Assembly (NCBI RefSeq): GCF_014203645.1
Contig: NZ_JACHJL010000007.1
Location: 62,001-126,000, forward strand
Length of the DNA stretch: 64,000 bases
From: Streptomyces zagrosensis
GTDB taxonomy: Bacteria > Actinomycetota > Actinomycetes > Streptomycetales > Streptomycetaceae
Direction of reading: 5' to 3'
The number at the start of each line of letters is the position of its first letter. Within the stretch, counting starts at the first letter, position 1. A program made the position numbers and the translations under genes. Below are positions 8,740 to 17,055 of the stretch, piece after piece. The notes under the pieces are model-generated. The model made no database searches. It had not been told where the DNA came from and was given only the letters and a program-made list of their open reading frames with translations.

Positions 8740-11544
8740 TCATGAGGCGTCCAGCACCGTGCCGGTGAACACCGGCCCCGGCTTCGGCTCCCAGGTGTCG
8801 TCGTCGTAGGTGACCATCTGTAGCCGCAGTTTCTCTTCCGGCTCGGCCACCTTGTCCTTGATCGTGGGGACGCTCACCTCGACGCTCTTCTTGCCCGCGG
8901 GCACGCCGGCCGGCACGCCCGGCTCGTCGTACATCTTCGACAGCGGCCGGGCCGGGGCCGGCGACTCGCCGAACACGTCGTCCAGCCAGCGCGCGCTGAC
9001 GTCCAGGGTGGACAGCTCCGTGCCACCAGACACCGGCAGGATGACAAGATCGACCGGCAGCTCCGTGTCGGCCACATCGGACAGCGAGACTCGCCAGGTC
9101 AGGCTCTGGCCCTCGGTGACCCGGTCCTTGACCGGCGTCACCGTGATCGTGGGTGCTGGGTCGTCGTTCTGGACCAACACCCCGCCGTGATGCGAGCCGA
9201 TCACCGCGCCGCGCACCGCCTTCACGAACACGTTGTGCCCGACCTCGGCACCGTAGCGGGTATTGCCGGTCACCTTGACCGGCACATCGACGGTGTCGGT
9301 GCCCGGGCGCAGCGTCACCAGCCGGGAGGTGGGCTCATCCGCGCCCGGCTCCTCGACGAACAGGCGCACCTGGCCACTGCCGTGCCCGGTAACCCGTATC
9401 GGCACGTGGTGCGTGCGCGTTCCCGAGTTCCCTTCCTTGACCGTCAGCCGGCCGATGTCCATGCGCAGCAACTCGGCCGGGCGCACCGCTGGGGTACCGG
9501 GGCGCCAGCCCCACGCGTCCATCAGCCACGCCCGTCCGGAACGGTTGCGCGGCGTCAACTCAACGGCCTTTATCTGCTTGAGGTTCAGCTTGGCCTTGGC
9601 GGCGGCGGACAGCGGTACGCGCACCTCGCGGCCCCAGCTGGAGGCGGTCCGGTCGGTCCCGGGCAGCCCATCGACGGTGACCCGACCCAGCGTCACGCGG
9701 CGGCCCGAGGTGTCGGTGAGGGCGACGTCAAGCGGGGTGCCGGTGGTGTTGGGCGGCACGATCACCCGCAGGGCCAGCGCCTCGTTGCCCGCCACGGAGA
9801 ACGGACGCGCGGGGCGCATTTGGACCGCTGAGCCCGGCTTGGTCCAGCGCATCGCCACCGCGTACCGGCCCGGCTCCCGGGGCGTCTCCCAGTGGTTGAA
9901 GTGCGGTGACGCACCGTCCTTTTCGCCATTCAGACACGAGGCGGCCGGGTCCGGGGTCACCTGGGAGCACAGCCGGCCGCCGGTCACGGTGACGGAGGTG
10001 TCCGGCACGATGGCGGGCGTGCGCTTGGCCCCCACGGCGTGGGTGAGTATCTGCGCGGCGCCCGCTGAGGGCGCGCGCCGGTTCGAGCCGTCCAACAGCG
10101 GGCGCACCCGGTCGTCACCCGCGACGAAGAGATGGGCCGACGCGGCGATGTAGGTGGCTCCCGCGGTCTGCTGCTGCGTGGCGGTCAGCCGGGACTTGGT
10201 GCCTGGCGAGCAGACCCGGTCCGGTGTGTCGTCGGGGGAGAAGTCGTCATCGGCGGGCGCCTGGGCCTGCCCCGGCGTCCACTCGGCATTGAAGAAGTTG
10301 TGGTTGGCGCCGACCATGTAGACCGCGCTGTGCAGGGCGGCGCCACGGCTGACGCCGCGCGTGCCATCCACGTAGGTCTGGCCCTGTAGATCGGATACGT
10401 CCCCGTCGCAGCCCGGCAGGATGGTCGTGGAGGGTACATCGGGGACCGGGTTGTGCCCGAAGATGGTGGGGCCTATCAGGACGTTGCCGCGGATGCGCCA
10501 GCGCACCGGGCCCTGATATCCGTCACTGGCGGCGGGCGGCCTGGAAAGGCTGTCCAGCGCGGCGCGGTTGACGCCCTCGCCGCCTCGGGAGTGGCCGACC
10601 AGCAGCACCCGGGACATGTCGGTCCGGGACACCGCGCGCACAGGGGCCGGTGCCCCCTTTGGCTTGGCGGACCAGTCCGCCCAGCGGGCCAGGTGCTGTC
10701 GTATGAGAGACGAGCGGGCTTGTGCGCCGCCATCCGCCGCCGCGTAATCCTGCCCGTTGACGCCGTTGGCCGAGATGGACACCGTGACGTACCCCTGCGA
10801 GGCCAGCAGCTTTTGGGCCTTCAGATATCCGCGGTAGCTCGGAACCTGCTTGGCGCCGGGCGCGCAGGGCCAGTCGCCGGTCTCTTCGCCCTTGCCGAAG
10901 CACGTGTAGTGGCGGCCGTGCAGGAACAGGGCGAGCGGTCGCCGGCCGGGGGCGTTGGTCGGACCCACGACGGTGGCGCGCATCTCGACCGGGGCGGGAA
11001 AGTCGGGCAGGCGCACGGACTTCAGGGCGTACTCGCCGCTGGCCGTGCGGTACGGGCCGGGCTTTCCCGGGTCCACCGGGTTCGCGGGTGGGGGAGTGGC
11101 GCGCTGCATTGGCGTGTTGGGGCGCGGGGCCAGTGGAGCCCGGGCCGTGTCGGGCGCGTCGAGACGGCGCCCACCGGCCCGCACCTGGAGTTCCTTTGCC
11201 GGTCCCAGGCGCGCGCCGTCGAGCGCGAGCCGGAACGTACGGCCGTCCTTCCCCGGCACCGGTTGACCAAGGAGCCTGTCACCGGCGTAGAACTCGACTC
11301 GGGCATCGCCCATCGGCACCTGGTCGGACGACCGCCAGACCAGCTGTCGCGCTGTGCCCTCCCCGGTGACCTGCCAACCCGCTGGGAGTTGCTCGTTTGA
11401 ACTGCCCGGCGGTACGGACGGTATGGACTCACTGGGCGGTGGCGTGTGCGCCGGTCTCGGCGAGGCGTTGGCCATCGCTGGCAGCCCCACCACCAGCATG
11501 AGCGCCGCAGTGGTAGCGGTCACCATGCGCGGGACACGGATCAA
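8740..11544 (-). CDS. Large secreted alpha/beta hydrolase with Calx-beta-like tail
   Basis: A secreted protein of 934 residues. I place the start at TTG 11544 because aaggagg lies six bases before it; an in-frame ATG 11562 overlaps that SD and has no SD of its own. A signal peptide of about 25 residues ends near AMANAS. Residues about 170-480 are an alpha/beta-hydrolase domain: LALFLHGRHYTCFG supplies the oxyanion region and GHSRGGEG the Ser nucleophile. Later regions look like beta-sandwich modules, and the final ~150 residues (ITVTPVKDRVTEGQSLTWRV) resemble Calx-beta repeats. Esterase- or lipase-like action outside the cell is likely; the substrate is unknown. It stands alone, with its promoter facing the TetR gene. 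Confidence 0.88.
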   Translation of the reverse strand: MIRVPRMVTATTAALMLVVGLPAMANASPRPAHTPPPSESIPSVPPGSSNEQLPAGWQVTGEGTARQLVWRSSDQVPMGDARVEFYAGDRLLGQPVPGKDGRTFRLALDGARLGPAKELQVRAGGRRLDAPDTARAPLAPRPNTPMQRATPPPANPVDPGKPGPYRTASGEYALKSVRLPDFPAPVEMRATVVGPTNAPGRRPLALFLHGRHYTCFGKGEETGDWPCAPGAKQVPSYRGYLKAQKLLASQGYVTVSISANGVNGQDYAAADGGAQARSSLIRQHLARWADWSAKPKGAPAPVRAVSRTDMSRVLLVGHSRGGEGVNRAALDSLSRPPAASDGYQGPVRWRIRGNVLIGPTIFGHNPVPDVPSTTILPGCDGDVSDLQGQTYVDGTRGVSRGAALHSAVYMVGANHNFFNAEWTPGQAQAPADDDFSPDDTPDRVCSPGTKSRLTATQQQTAGATYIAASAHLFVAGDDRVRPLLDGSNRRAPSAGAAQILTHAVGAKRTPAIVPDTSVTVTGGRLCSQVTPDPAASCLNGEKDGASPHFNHWETPREPGRYAVAMRWTKPGSAVQMRPARPFSVAGNEALALRVIVPPNTTGTPLDVALTDTSGRRVTLGRVTVDGLPGTDRTASSWGREVRVPLSAAAKAKLNLKQIKAVELTPRNRSGRAWLMDAWGWRPGTPAVRPAELLRMDIGRLTVKEGNSGTRTHHVPIRVTGHGSGQVRLFVEEPGADEPTSRLVTLRPGTDTVDVPVKVTGNTRYGAEVGHNVFVKAVRGAVIGSHHGGVLVQNDDPAPTITVTPVKDRVTEGQSLTWRVSLSDVADTELPVDLVILPVSGGTELSTLDVSARWLDDVFGESPAPARPLSKMYDEPGVPAGVPAGKKSVEVSVPTIKDKVAEPEEKLRLQMVTYDDDTWEPKPGPVFTGTVLDAS

Positions 11545-11710
11545 GGTGATCCTCCTTGTCATCGGCCCAACCGGAAATCTCCAAAGATCATGGGCCTCTT
11601 GTCAGGGGAGGATGGCGAGCCCTGCCGTGAGGTTGCCTCACGGTGCGCATGTGGTCACGCACGCTGGCCGGTCATCGCCCGAAACCCGCGGCCTACCGCC
11701 GCGCGCTCCC

Positions 11711-11810
11711 ATCTCGGCAGTGATCGACAGTGATCGACAGTGATCGGCAGTGGCCGGCAGTGATCTGCGGTGGCCGGCGATGGCCGGCAGCGATCGGTGG
11801 TGATGGGCAG
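11711..11810. repeat. 10-bp-period tandem repeat (TGATCGGCAG-like)
   Basis: About ten degenerate copies of a decamer (tgatcgacag, tgatcggcag, tggccggcag and variants) run head to tail. The period is exactly ten bases, close to one DNA helical turn. It lies between the divergent hydrolase gene and the TetR gene. No protein is convincingly encoded by it; the Arg/Pro/His-rich frames come from the repetition. Confidence 0.75.
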
Positions 11811-11967
11811 CGCACGGAAACGGGCACCTGGTGGCAGAGAGCCAACACCTGCGTCGGCAGCTCGTTCAGTGCGCACGGCCACCAACGGGCCTTCGTAGCA
11901 CGGGTGTTGATGACCATGCCTGACCGCTGTCAACCGCACCGGTGGCAGCACGTGAGCGCGCCCCCGC

Positions 11968-12010
11968 TTGGCATTCCTAGGGCTCCTAGGTTATACCTAG
12001 GGGTCCTAGG
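11968..12010 (+). promoter_or_regulatory. TetR promoter with four CCTAGG boxes
   Basis: A near-consensus vegetative promoter: -35 TTGGCA at 11968-11973 and -10 TTATAC at 11991-11996 with a 17-bp spacer. Four perfect CCTAGG palindromes start at 11976, 11985, 11996 and 12005 in the symmetric spacing N3, N5, N3, centred on the -10 box. Transcription would start near 12003-12005, just before the SD of the TetR gene. The array is a strong candidate operator, most simply for the TetR protein encoded next to it. Binding by that protein is inference. Confidence 0.7.
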
Positions 12011-12025
12011 AACTGGGGAGGGCGC

Positions 12026-12619
12026 ATGGCACGGGCCGGGCTGACGGCGGAGCGGGTGACGATTGCGGGCGCCGAACTGGCAGATGAGGTCGGGCTCGAC
12101 CAGATGACCATGTCGCAGGTGGCATGGCGGCTCGGCGTGAAGGACGCCAGCCTCTACACCCACGTCCGCAGCCTGGAGGATCTGCGCGGACGAATCGCGC
12201 TGCTGGCGGCGGACGAAAAGACCATCCGTATCGCGGAGGCGACCGCCGGGCAGTCGGGCAAGGACGCACTGGTCGCGTTTGCCAACGCCTGGCGTGAGTA
12301 CGCCCGCACGCACCCGGGCCGCTACATGGCGACGCAAACCCCGATCCAGATCGATCCCGAACTGGCCGCAAGAGCGCCAGGACCGCGGCGTGCGGTAGAG
12401 CTGACGTACGGCATGCTGCGCGGCTACGGACTGGCCGAGCCCGATCTGACCGACGCGGTCCGGCTGCTGCGCAGCACCTTCCACGGGTTCGTCGCCTTGG
12501 AGGCCGCGGGCGGGTTCGCGCACCAGCGTTCACCGCAGCATTCCTGGGTCCGCGCCCTCGATGCCCTACACACCCTCCTGGACCACTGGCCCCCGTCCCG
12601 AGAAGGAGACTCGGCATGA
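12026..12619 (+). CDS. TetR/AcrR-family transcriptional regulator
   Basis: A 197-residue regulator with SD ggggagg before ATG 12026. The N-terminal helix-turn-helix is typical (TMSQVAWRLGVKDASLYTHV, about residues 28-47). The C-terminal half has the WHG-type ligand-binding form (FANAWREYARTHPGRY; then LLRSTFHGFVALEAAGGF). Its stop overlaps the ATG of the hydrolase gene by four bases, so the two are co-translated. The expected model is an autorepressor that releases the CCTAGG-box promoter when a small ligand, perhaps the hydrolase's substrate, binds. Confidence 0.93.
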   Translation: MARAGLTAERVTIAGAELADEVGLDQMTMSQVAWRLGVKDASLYTHVRSLEDLRGRIALLAADEKTIRIAEATAGQSGKDALVAFANAWREYARTHPGRYMATQTPIQIDPELAARAPGPRRAVELTYGMLRGYGLAEPDLTDAVRLLRSTFHGFVALEAAGGFAHQRSPQHSWVRALDALHTLLDHWPPSREGDSA

Positions 12620-13452
12620 CCGACGCGACCATCGGCAGCCTGCGCGTGAACGGCGCGACCCTGCACTACGAAGTGCGCGGCTACGGCCCGCTCCTGCTGC
12701 TGATCCCCGGCGGAACGGGCGGCGCCGCTTCCTTCGACGGCGTCGCCGACGACCTGGCCGCCGAATACACCGTCGCGACCTACGACCCGCGCGGCATGTC
12801 CCGCAGCACGCTGGACGACCCCGAGGCCGAGCAGCACGTGGCAGAGCACGCCGACGACGCGTTTCGCATACTGGAACTGCTGTCACCCGGTGAGCCGGCC
12901 CGGGTGTTCGGCGCCAGTTCGGGCGCGATCACCACCCTGCATCTGCTCACCGCCCACCCCGAACGCGTCGAACGCGCCGTGGCGCACGAGCCGCCGGTGG
13001 TGGAGGTCCTGCCGGACGCCGCCGAACACCGCGCGCTCCTCGCGCGTGTGCAGCAGACGCTGCACACGCAGGGGCTCATGCCGGCGATGGCCGTGTTCGC
13101 CGCGGGGCTGAAGGAGGGCGGCGCCCCCACCGAGCCGAAGGCTCAGCTCCAGCTTCCGCCGCGAGCAGCGGCGCGGGCCGAGCAGACGATGGCCGACCTG
13201 CCGTACTTCGTCGGGCGCATCGTGCCCAGCTTCATGTCCTACGCCCCGGACATCCACCGGCTGGAGACGCTGTCAGACCGGCTCGTGCTGGCCTGCGGCC
13301 AGGACTCGCGCGGTGAGCTGCCCTATCGCCCTGCCGCCGCGCTGGCCGAGCGTCTCGGCATGGAACTCCAGCAGTATCCAGGCGGGCACACCGGCCTGAC
13401 CACACACCCCGCCGAGTTCGGCGCGCTCCTTCGGGCGGCCTTCCGCTCCTAG
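12616..13452 (+). CDS. Alpha/beta hydrolase paired with TetR
   Basis: A 278-residue cytosolic alpha/beta hydrolase. The oxyanion segment is LLLIPGGTGGAASF near residue 30, the nucleophile elbow is VFGASSGA near residue 98 (GxSxG form), and the catalytic His is probably in YPGGHTGL near residue 258. ATG 12616 overlaps the TetR stop, with agaaggag upstream. TetR-controlled hydrolases of this kind usually detoxify or convert a small ester, lactone or epoxide, but the substrate cannot be read from the sequence. Confidence 0.92.
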   Translation: MTDATIGSLRVNGATLHYEVRGYGPLLLLIPGGTGGAASFDGVADDLAAEYTVATYDPRGMSRSTLDDPEAEQHVAEHADDAFRILELLSPGEPARVFGASSGAITTLHLLTAHPERVERAVAHEPPVVEVLPDAAEHRALLARVQQTLHTQGLMPAMAVFAAGLKEGGAPTEPKAQLQLPPRAAARAEQTMADLPYFVGRIVPSFMSYAPDIHRLETLSDRLVLACGQDSRGELPYRPAAALAERLGMELQQYPGGHTGLTTHPAEFGALLRAAFRS

Positions 13453-13463
13453 ATCCGAGTCCG

Positions 13464-13826
13464 TCAGCCGACGTCGTCGGGGACGATGCGGGAGTTTCTG
13501 CGCGATGCGGGCGAGGGTCTTCTGGTCGGTCGTGTTGAGCGAGTCGGGGACGATGCGGCGTACGGCGCGCAGGTGTGTGGGCGCCGCCAGGCGAAGGTGT
13601 CGAAGCCGGCGTCGGTGAGCTCGGCGAGGGTGTAGCGGCCGTCGGCCGGGTCAGGTGTCCGTACGACCCAGCCGCGCTGCTCACAGCGCTTGACGACGTT
13701 GGACAGGCGGCAGAGCGTCCCGCTGGCGAGGAAGGCGGGCTGCCCCATCCGCAGCTTGCGCCGCGGGGCATCGGAGAGGTGGACCGCCATCGTCGGCTCG
13801 GGGAACTGAGCCATCCGGTGCGGCAC
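13464..13826 (-). pseudogene. MarR-family regulator, truncated and frameshifted
   Basis: The frame starting at 13826 has a recognisable MarR winged helix (VHLSDAPRRKLRM, then VKRCEQRGWVVRTPDPADGR and ELTDAGFDT). Two lesions are visible. The N-terminal dimerisation helices are missing, because only about a dozen residues precede the winged helix. After FDTF the family sequence continues in another frame (APTHLRAVRRIVPDSLN, then LARIAQKL), so an indel occurred near 13586-13593; the original frame runs into an unrelated tail. It is probably a dead regulator. The 13-bp gap to the hydrolase stop and the truncated front suggest rearrangement. Confidence 0.75.
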
Positions 13827-13845
13827 GCGCCACCGCGGGTTCGAG

Positions 13846-14223
13846 TCAGCCGATGGAAGAGATGCCGCCCTCGCGGGCGTCGAGCAGCTCGTCCCAGTGC
13901 TCGGCCGTCCATTGGCACGTGGCGGCCAGCGGCTCCAGCATGCTGCGACCCAGTGGTGTCAGCGCGTACTCCACCCGCAGTTTCGGGTCGGCGTGCACCG
14001 TGCGTGACACGAACCCGTTCCGCTCCAAGCCGCGAAGCGACTGGGTGAGCACCTTCGGTGTGACGCGGCCCAGGGGCACGCGGAGTTCGGAGTATCTGCG
14101 CGGGCCGTCGTCCAGACAGCGAAGGATCATGGGCGCCCATTTGTCACCGAAGCGGAACGGCATCACCGAGGACGGGCACAGCTCGTCGAACAAATCGGGT
14201 GGCAGCGGTGGCCGTTGCGTCAT
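13846..14223 (-). CDS. HxlR-family transcriptional regulator
   Basis: A 125-residue winged-helix protein of the HxlR/DUF24 family. Diagnostic segments are GDKWAPMILRCLDDGPRRYSEL around residues 26-47 and the recognition region PKVLTQSLRGLERNGFVSR around 56-74; the C-terminus carries the helix used for dimerisation. There are two Cys near the N-terminal third (LCPSS and RCLDD), and some HxlR proteins sense quinones or electrophiles through such Cys. It is divergent from an oxidoreductase gene that is its likely target. Confidence 0.93.
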   Translation of the reverse strand: MTQRPPLPPDLFDELCPSSVMPFRFGDKWAPMILRCLDDGPRRYSELRVPLGRVTPKVLTQSLRGLERNGFVSRTVHADPKLRVEYALTPLGRSMLEPLAATCQWTAEHWDELLDAREGGISSIG

Positions 14224-14247
14224 CGAGAGTCTCCCATCGCCGTTCTT

Positions 14248-14280
14248 GGTATCCAGTTGGTGACCGACCTTCTGGATATC
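14248..14280. promoter_or_regulatory. Inverted repeat, candidate HxlR operator
   Basis: The arms ggtatccag (14248-14256) and ctggatatc (14272-14280) are inverted copies with one mismatch and a 15-bp spacer. They lie 25 bp upstream of the HxlR start codon, inside the region shared with the divergent oxidoreductase. The position and dyad form fit an HxlR-dimer site that could control both genes. No binding evidence exists here. Confidence 0.5.
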
Positions 14281-14506
14281 TTCCGGAGCACCGGCTCAAC
14301 GGGAGTTATTCCGACGATGGGCCGGAACGTGGTCTTCGGGGCGGATGGCCGCCCGCTCGTTCGGCAGCCTCACCGATCCGCATCCGTCCTCCTTGGACCG
14401 GAGGCAGGCGACGTGCCGACGTGAACTTCACGCCGACGTCTGGTTCACCGTAGCGGGCGCCGAATGAACACCATCACTGCTACTCATCAAGGCAAGGCGG
14501 GACATT

Positions 14507-15412
14507 ATGCGCGCAGCCCTCTTCCATGCGTACGGCGGAGCGGAGAACCTGGTGATTGAGCAGGCCCCCGATCCCCACCCCGAACGTGGTGAGATCCGGG
14601 TCCGTGTCGCGGCGGCCAGCGTCAATCCCATCGACTGGAAGCTGCGTACTGGGGCCTTGCACCAGCTGTTTCCCCAGGAGTTGCCCGCCATTCCGGGGCG
14701 CGACGCCGCCGGCGTGGTTGACGCGATCGGTGCCGGAGTACAGGGGGTGAGCATCGGCGACCGCGTCTTCGGGCTGGGTGGTGTCACCGGCGCAACCGCA
14801 GAGCTGGCCATCTTCTCGGCCTGGTCCCACACCCCCGACACGTGGAATGACGAGCAGGCTGCGGGCGCCGGTCTCGCGTCCGTGACCGCGATGCGCGGCC
14901 TGAACGCGCTCGGCCCCCTTGCGGGACGCATCCTTCTCGTCGAGGGCGCCGCCGGAGGCGTGGGCAGCGCGGCGGTCGAGATCGCCGTGGCACACGGTGC
15001 CACCGTGATCGGGACAGCCAGCGAGCGCAACCACGAGTTCCTCACCTCTCTCGGCGCCGTTCCCACCACCTATGGCCCCGGCCTCGCACAGCGCCTGACC
15101 GCTCTCGCTGCGCACGGCATCGACATCGTGCTCGACACCGCGGCCTCCGGGTCCCTGGACGACCTCGTCGCGATCACGGGCGATCCGACGCGCGTCGCGA
15201 CGGTCGCCGACCACGCAGGCGGGCTGCGCCTGGGTACGCATGTGGTCAACGCGGAGAACGACTCCGCCCTCCTGTCCGCGGCCGGGGAATTGGGCCGGCA
15301 AGGCCGCTACACACCCCGTATCGAACGGGCCTACCCCCTGGGGCGGATCGCCGACGCACACGCGCACGCCGAGCGCGGACGCACCCGCGGAAAGATCGTG
15401 ATCCGCATCTGA
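14507..15412 (+). CDS. NADP-dependent quinone-oxidoreductase-like MDR protein
   Basis: A 301-residue medium-chain dehydrogenase/reductase of the zinc-free quinone oxidoreductase type. The N-terminal GroES-like domain holds ASVNPIDWKLRTG and PGRDAAGVV; the nucleotide-binding fold shows VEGAAGGVGSAAVEIA near residues 145-160 with the AxxGVG motif of NADPH users. The zinc-ligand Cys/His residues of alcohol dehydrogenases are absent. The start ATG 14507 has aaggcggg upstream. It probably reduces quinones or other electrophiles, in line with the divergent HxlR regulator, which often senses these compounds. Confidence 0.92.
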   Translation: MRAALFHAYGGAENLVIEQAPDPHPERGEIRVRVAAASVNPIDWKLRTGALHQLFPQELPAIPGRDAAGVVDAIGAGVQGVSIGDRVFGLGGVTGATAELAIFSAWSHTPDTWNDEQAAGAGLASVTAMRGLNALGPLAGRILLVEGAAGGVGSAAVEIAVAHGATVIGTASERNHEFLTSLGAVPTTYGPGLAQRLTALAAHGIDIVLDTAASGSLDDLVAITGDPTRVATVADHAGGLRLGTHVVNAENDSALLSAAGELGRQGRYTPRIERAYPLGRIADAHAHAERGRTRGKIVIRI

Positions 15413-16179
15413 AGCGGAGCATGGCGCAGTCATGCCAGCTACTGGCCCATCGAAGGAGACTGAGGGCGTGGGCATGACATGTGGGTACATCGTGTCAGTT
15501 ATCGCTAAAGCGTAGGTGCGGTATGCAGGTCTTCCTTCGCATTCGCGCGACTTGGGCGGGCGTTGGGTATGTCACAACACCTCAAGTTGGTTGTGCGGGC
15601 CGCTACCGGTCGGCCAGAGTTTCGAGTCTCCTCGGGGATGATCGCCGCCGCCTTCGGGGTGTGAGCATGCCGCGCACAGGAGGCGTCATATCGCCCTCGC
15701 GTGCGGCCCATTCGGCCGGTCGTCGCGCCCAACCCCCATGGGGCGCGGCGACCGGCGCCCCGTCGCCCACGTCTATCGACGGGTCGCCTCTCGCGAGGTC
15801 GCGACACCGGGCCTTGTCCGCCCGCCGGGCGAGCGTTGTCATCGGCGGCTGGCACCTCACGGTCACGCCGGGGCGGCGGGGTTCGCCGAGTCGCCGGGTC
15901 ATGGGGGTCGCCGCGGAGGCGGGAGTTCCGGCGGTCGAGCCGAGTGTGGCGCGGAGGCGCTGACTCCATCGCGGAAGCGATCGCTCCGCCGCATTTCCCG
16001 TTGCGCAAACCTGGCTGGACGGCCCGTGGAGTTACCTCGGTCACATGCCCGTTCACCTGCGGCGATTGCGTGTATTTGGCTGGCGTTCTGTTGGCCGTCG
16101 AGTCATCTTGCCGCAACGTAGCGTGCCTAGACTGTTACACGATCATGGCACCCGCCACGAGAAGTGAGGATGACCGACA
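15413..16179. other. Long intergenic region, no gene recognised
   Basis: About 770 bp without a supportable gene. Open frames exist on both strands, but their Arg/Pro-rich translations show no family signature. Near the right end, a 12-codon frame (ATG 16145) ends in the TGA that overlaps the GTG of the next gene, and TAGACT at 16128-16133 is a possible -10 box. The length and the TTA-containing gene downstream suggest regulatory DNA or decayed sequence. Confidence 0.35.
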
Positions 16180-17055
16180 GTGAGTACGTTACGACTAAGC
16201 GCAGCCGATCTGCGGGGGTTCTCGGCGCCGCCGAAGGTGCGCAATCTGCACAACGGTTACCGCTCGGCCAGTTGGACGGCCCCGGCCAAGCTGGCCGACG
16301 GCTGCCGGGACCGAATCTTTGACGTGGTGGCCGACGTCGCCACCCGCACGTTCGAGACCGATCACTCCGGCTACTGGAAGGCACGCAAGGAACAGAACTT
16401 CTTTGACAACGTTTCCAACTTCACGCTGACGCTGGCCCCGGACGACGAGGTTGTCGGCTGGGCCGGGTATCAGCGCAAGAAGTTCTCTGGACACAGCGCG
16501 GTGTACCTGGACGCCGCTGGCCTGCTACCTGCGCACCGGCGGTCGAAGCTGACCGCCCGAGTGCAGGCACGTTTCCTGATATCCGAGATCTTGCTGCGCA
16601 ACCCGTTCGGGCACACCTATGTGATCCTACGGACGCAAAACCCGGGCATACACGCCGGATTCACCAAGACCTTCGGACCCGACCGCGTGTTTCCGCAGCC
16701 GGACCGTCCGGTGCCCGGCGAGGTGAGCCGCATCGGCGGCGAGGCCATGCGCTGGCTCGGCCACAGCCCGGAGTCCTTCGACCCCGAGAAGCTTGTCGTC
16801 AAGGACGCCCTCAACGGCATCTTGTCCCAGCTCTACGGGCAGGCGCCGCGCAGCGGAGACCCCGAGCTCGACGAGTTCTTCACGGACCAGATCGGCGCAA
16901 CAGACTGCTTCGTCCTGATCATCAAGGCCAGCCCTCGGCCGATCCTGGCATTCATGGCCCGCGAGGCCGGCCGCCAGGCTGTGACGCGGGTACGGCGCCA
17001 ACTGAGCTGGGCGTTCAGTGGAGTTGGGCACGCCATGCGGCGCGTATCGCGCTGA
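16180..17055 (+). CDS. Uncharacterised protein, GNAT-like core, TTA codon 4
   Basis: A 291-residue protein starting at GTG 16180 (gtgagga upstream). I do not recognise a named family. The central region (VVGWAGYQRKKF, then a Tyr-Leu-Asp strand, LLPAHRRSKLTARVQARFL and ILRTQNPGIHAGFTKTFG) has the strand-helix order and the basic turn of a GNAT acyltransferase, and that assignment is my inference. No membrane segment is visible. The fourth codon is TTA (16189-16191), read only by the bldA tRNA in Streptomyces, and the sixth is the rare CTA. Expression is therefore likely tied to development or late growth. It is transcribed alone. Confidence 0.75.
   Translation: MSTLRLSAADLRGFSAPPKVRNLHNGYRSASWTAPAKLADGCRDRIFDVVADVATRTFETDHSGYWKARKEQNFFDNVSNFTLTLAPDDEVVGWAGYQRKKFSGHSAVYLDAAGLLPAHRRSKLTARVQARFLISEILLRNPFGHTYVILRTQNPGIHAGFTKTFGPDRVFPQPDRPVPGEVSRIGGEAMRWLGHSPESFDPEKLVVKDALNGILSQLYGQAPRSGDPELDEFFTDQIGATDCFVLIIKASPRPILAFMAREAGRQAVTRVRRQLSWAFSGVGHAMRRVSR

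Larger units (their letters stand above)
11545..12025. other. Divergent promoter region, hydrolase/TetR
   Basis: This 481-bp region separates the secreted hydrolase from the divergent TetR gene. It contains the decamer repeat and, at its right end, the TetR promoter with four CCTAGG boxes, each listed separately. No other gene was recognised in it. Confidence 0.5.

Noticed and set aside
15505..16116. A 203-codon reverse-strand frame in the long intergenic region
   Set aside because: There is no SD, no recognisable family, and the composition fits random high-GC sequence.
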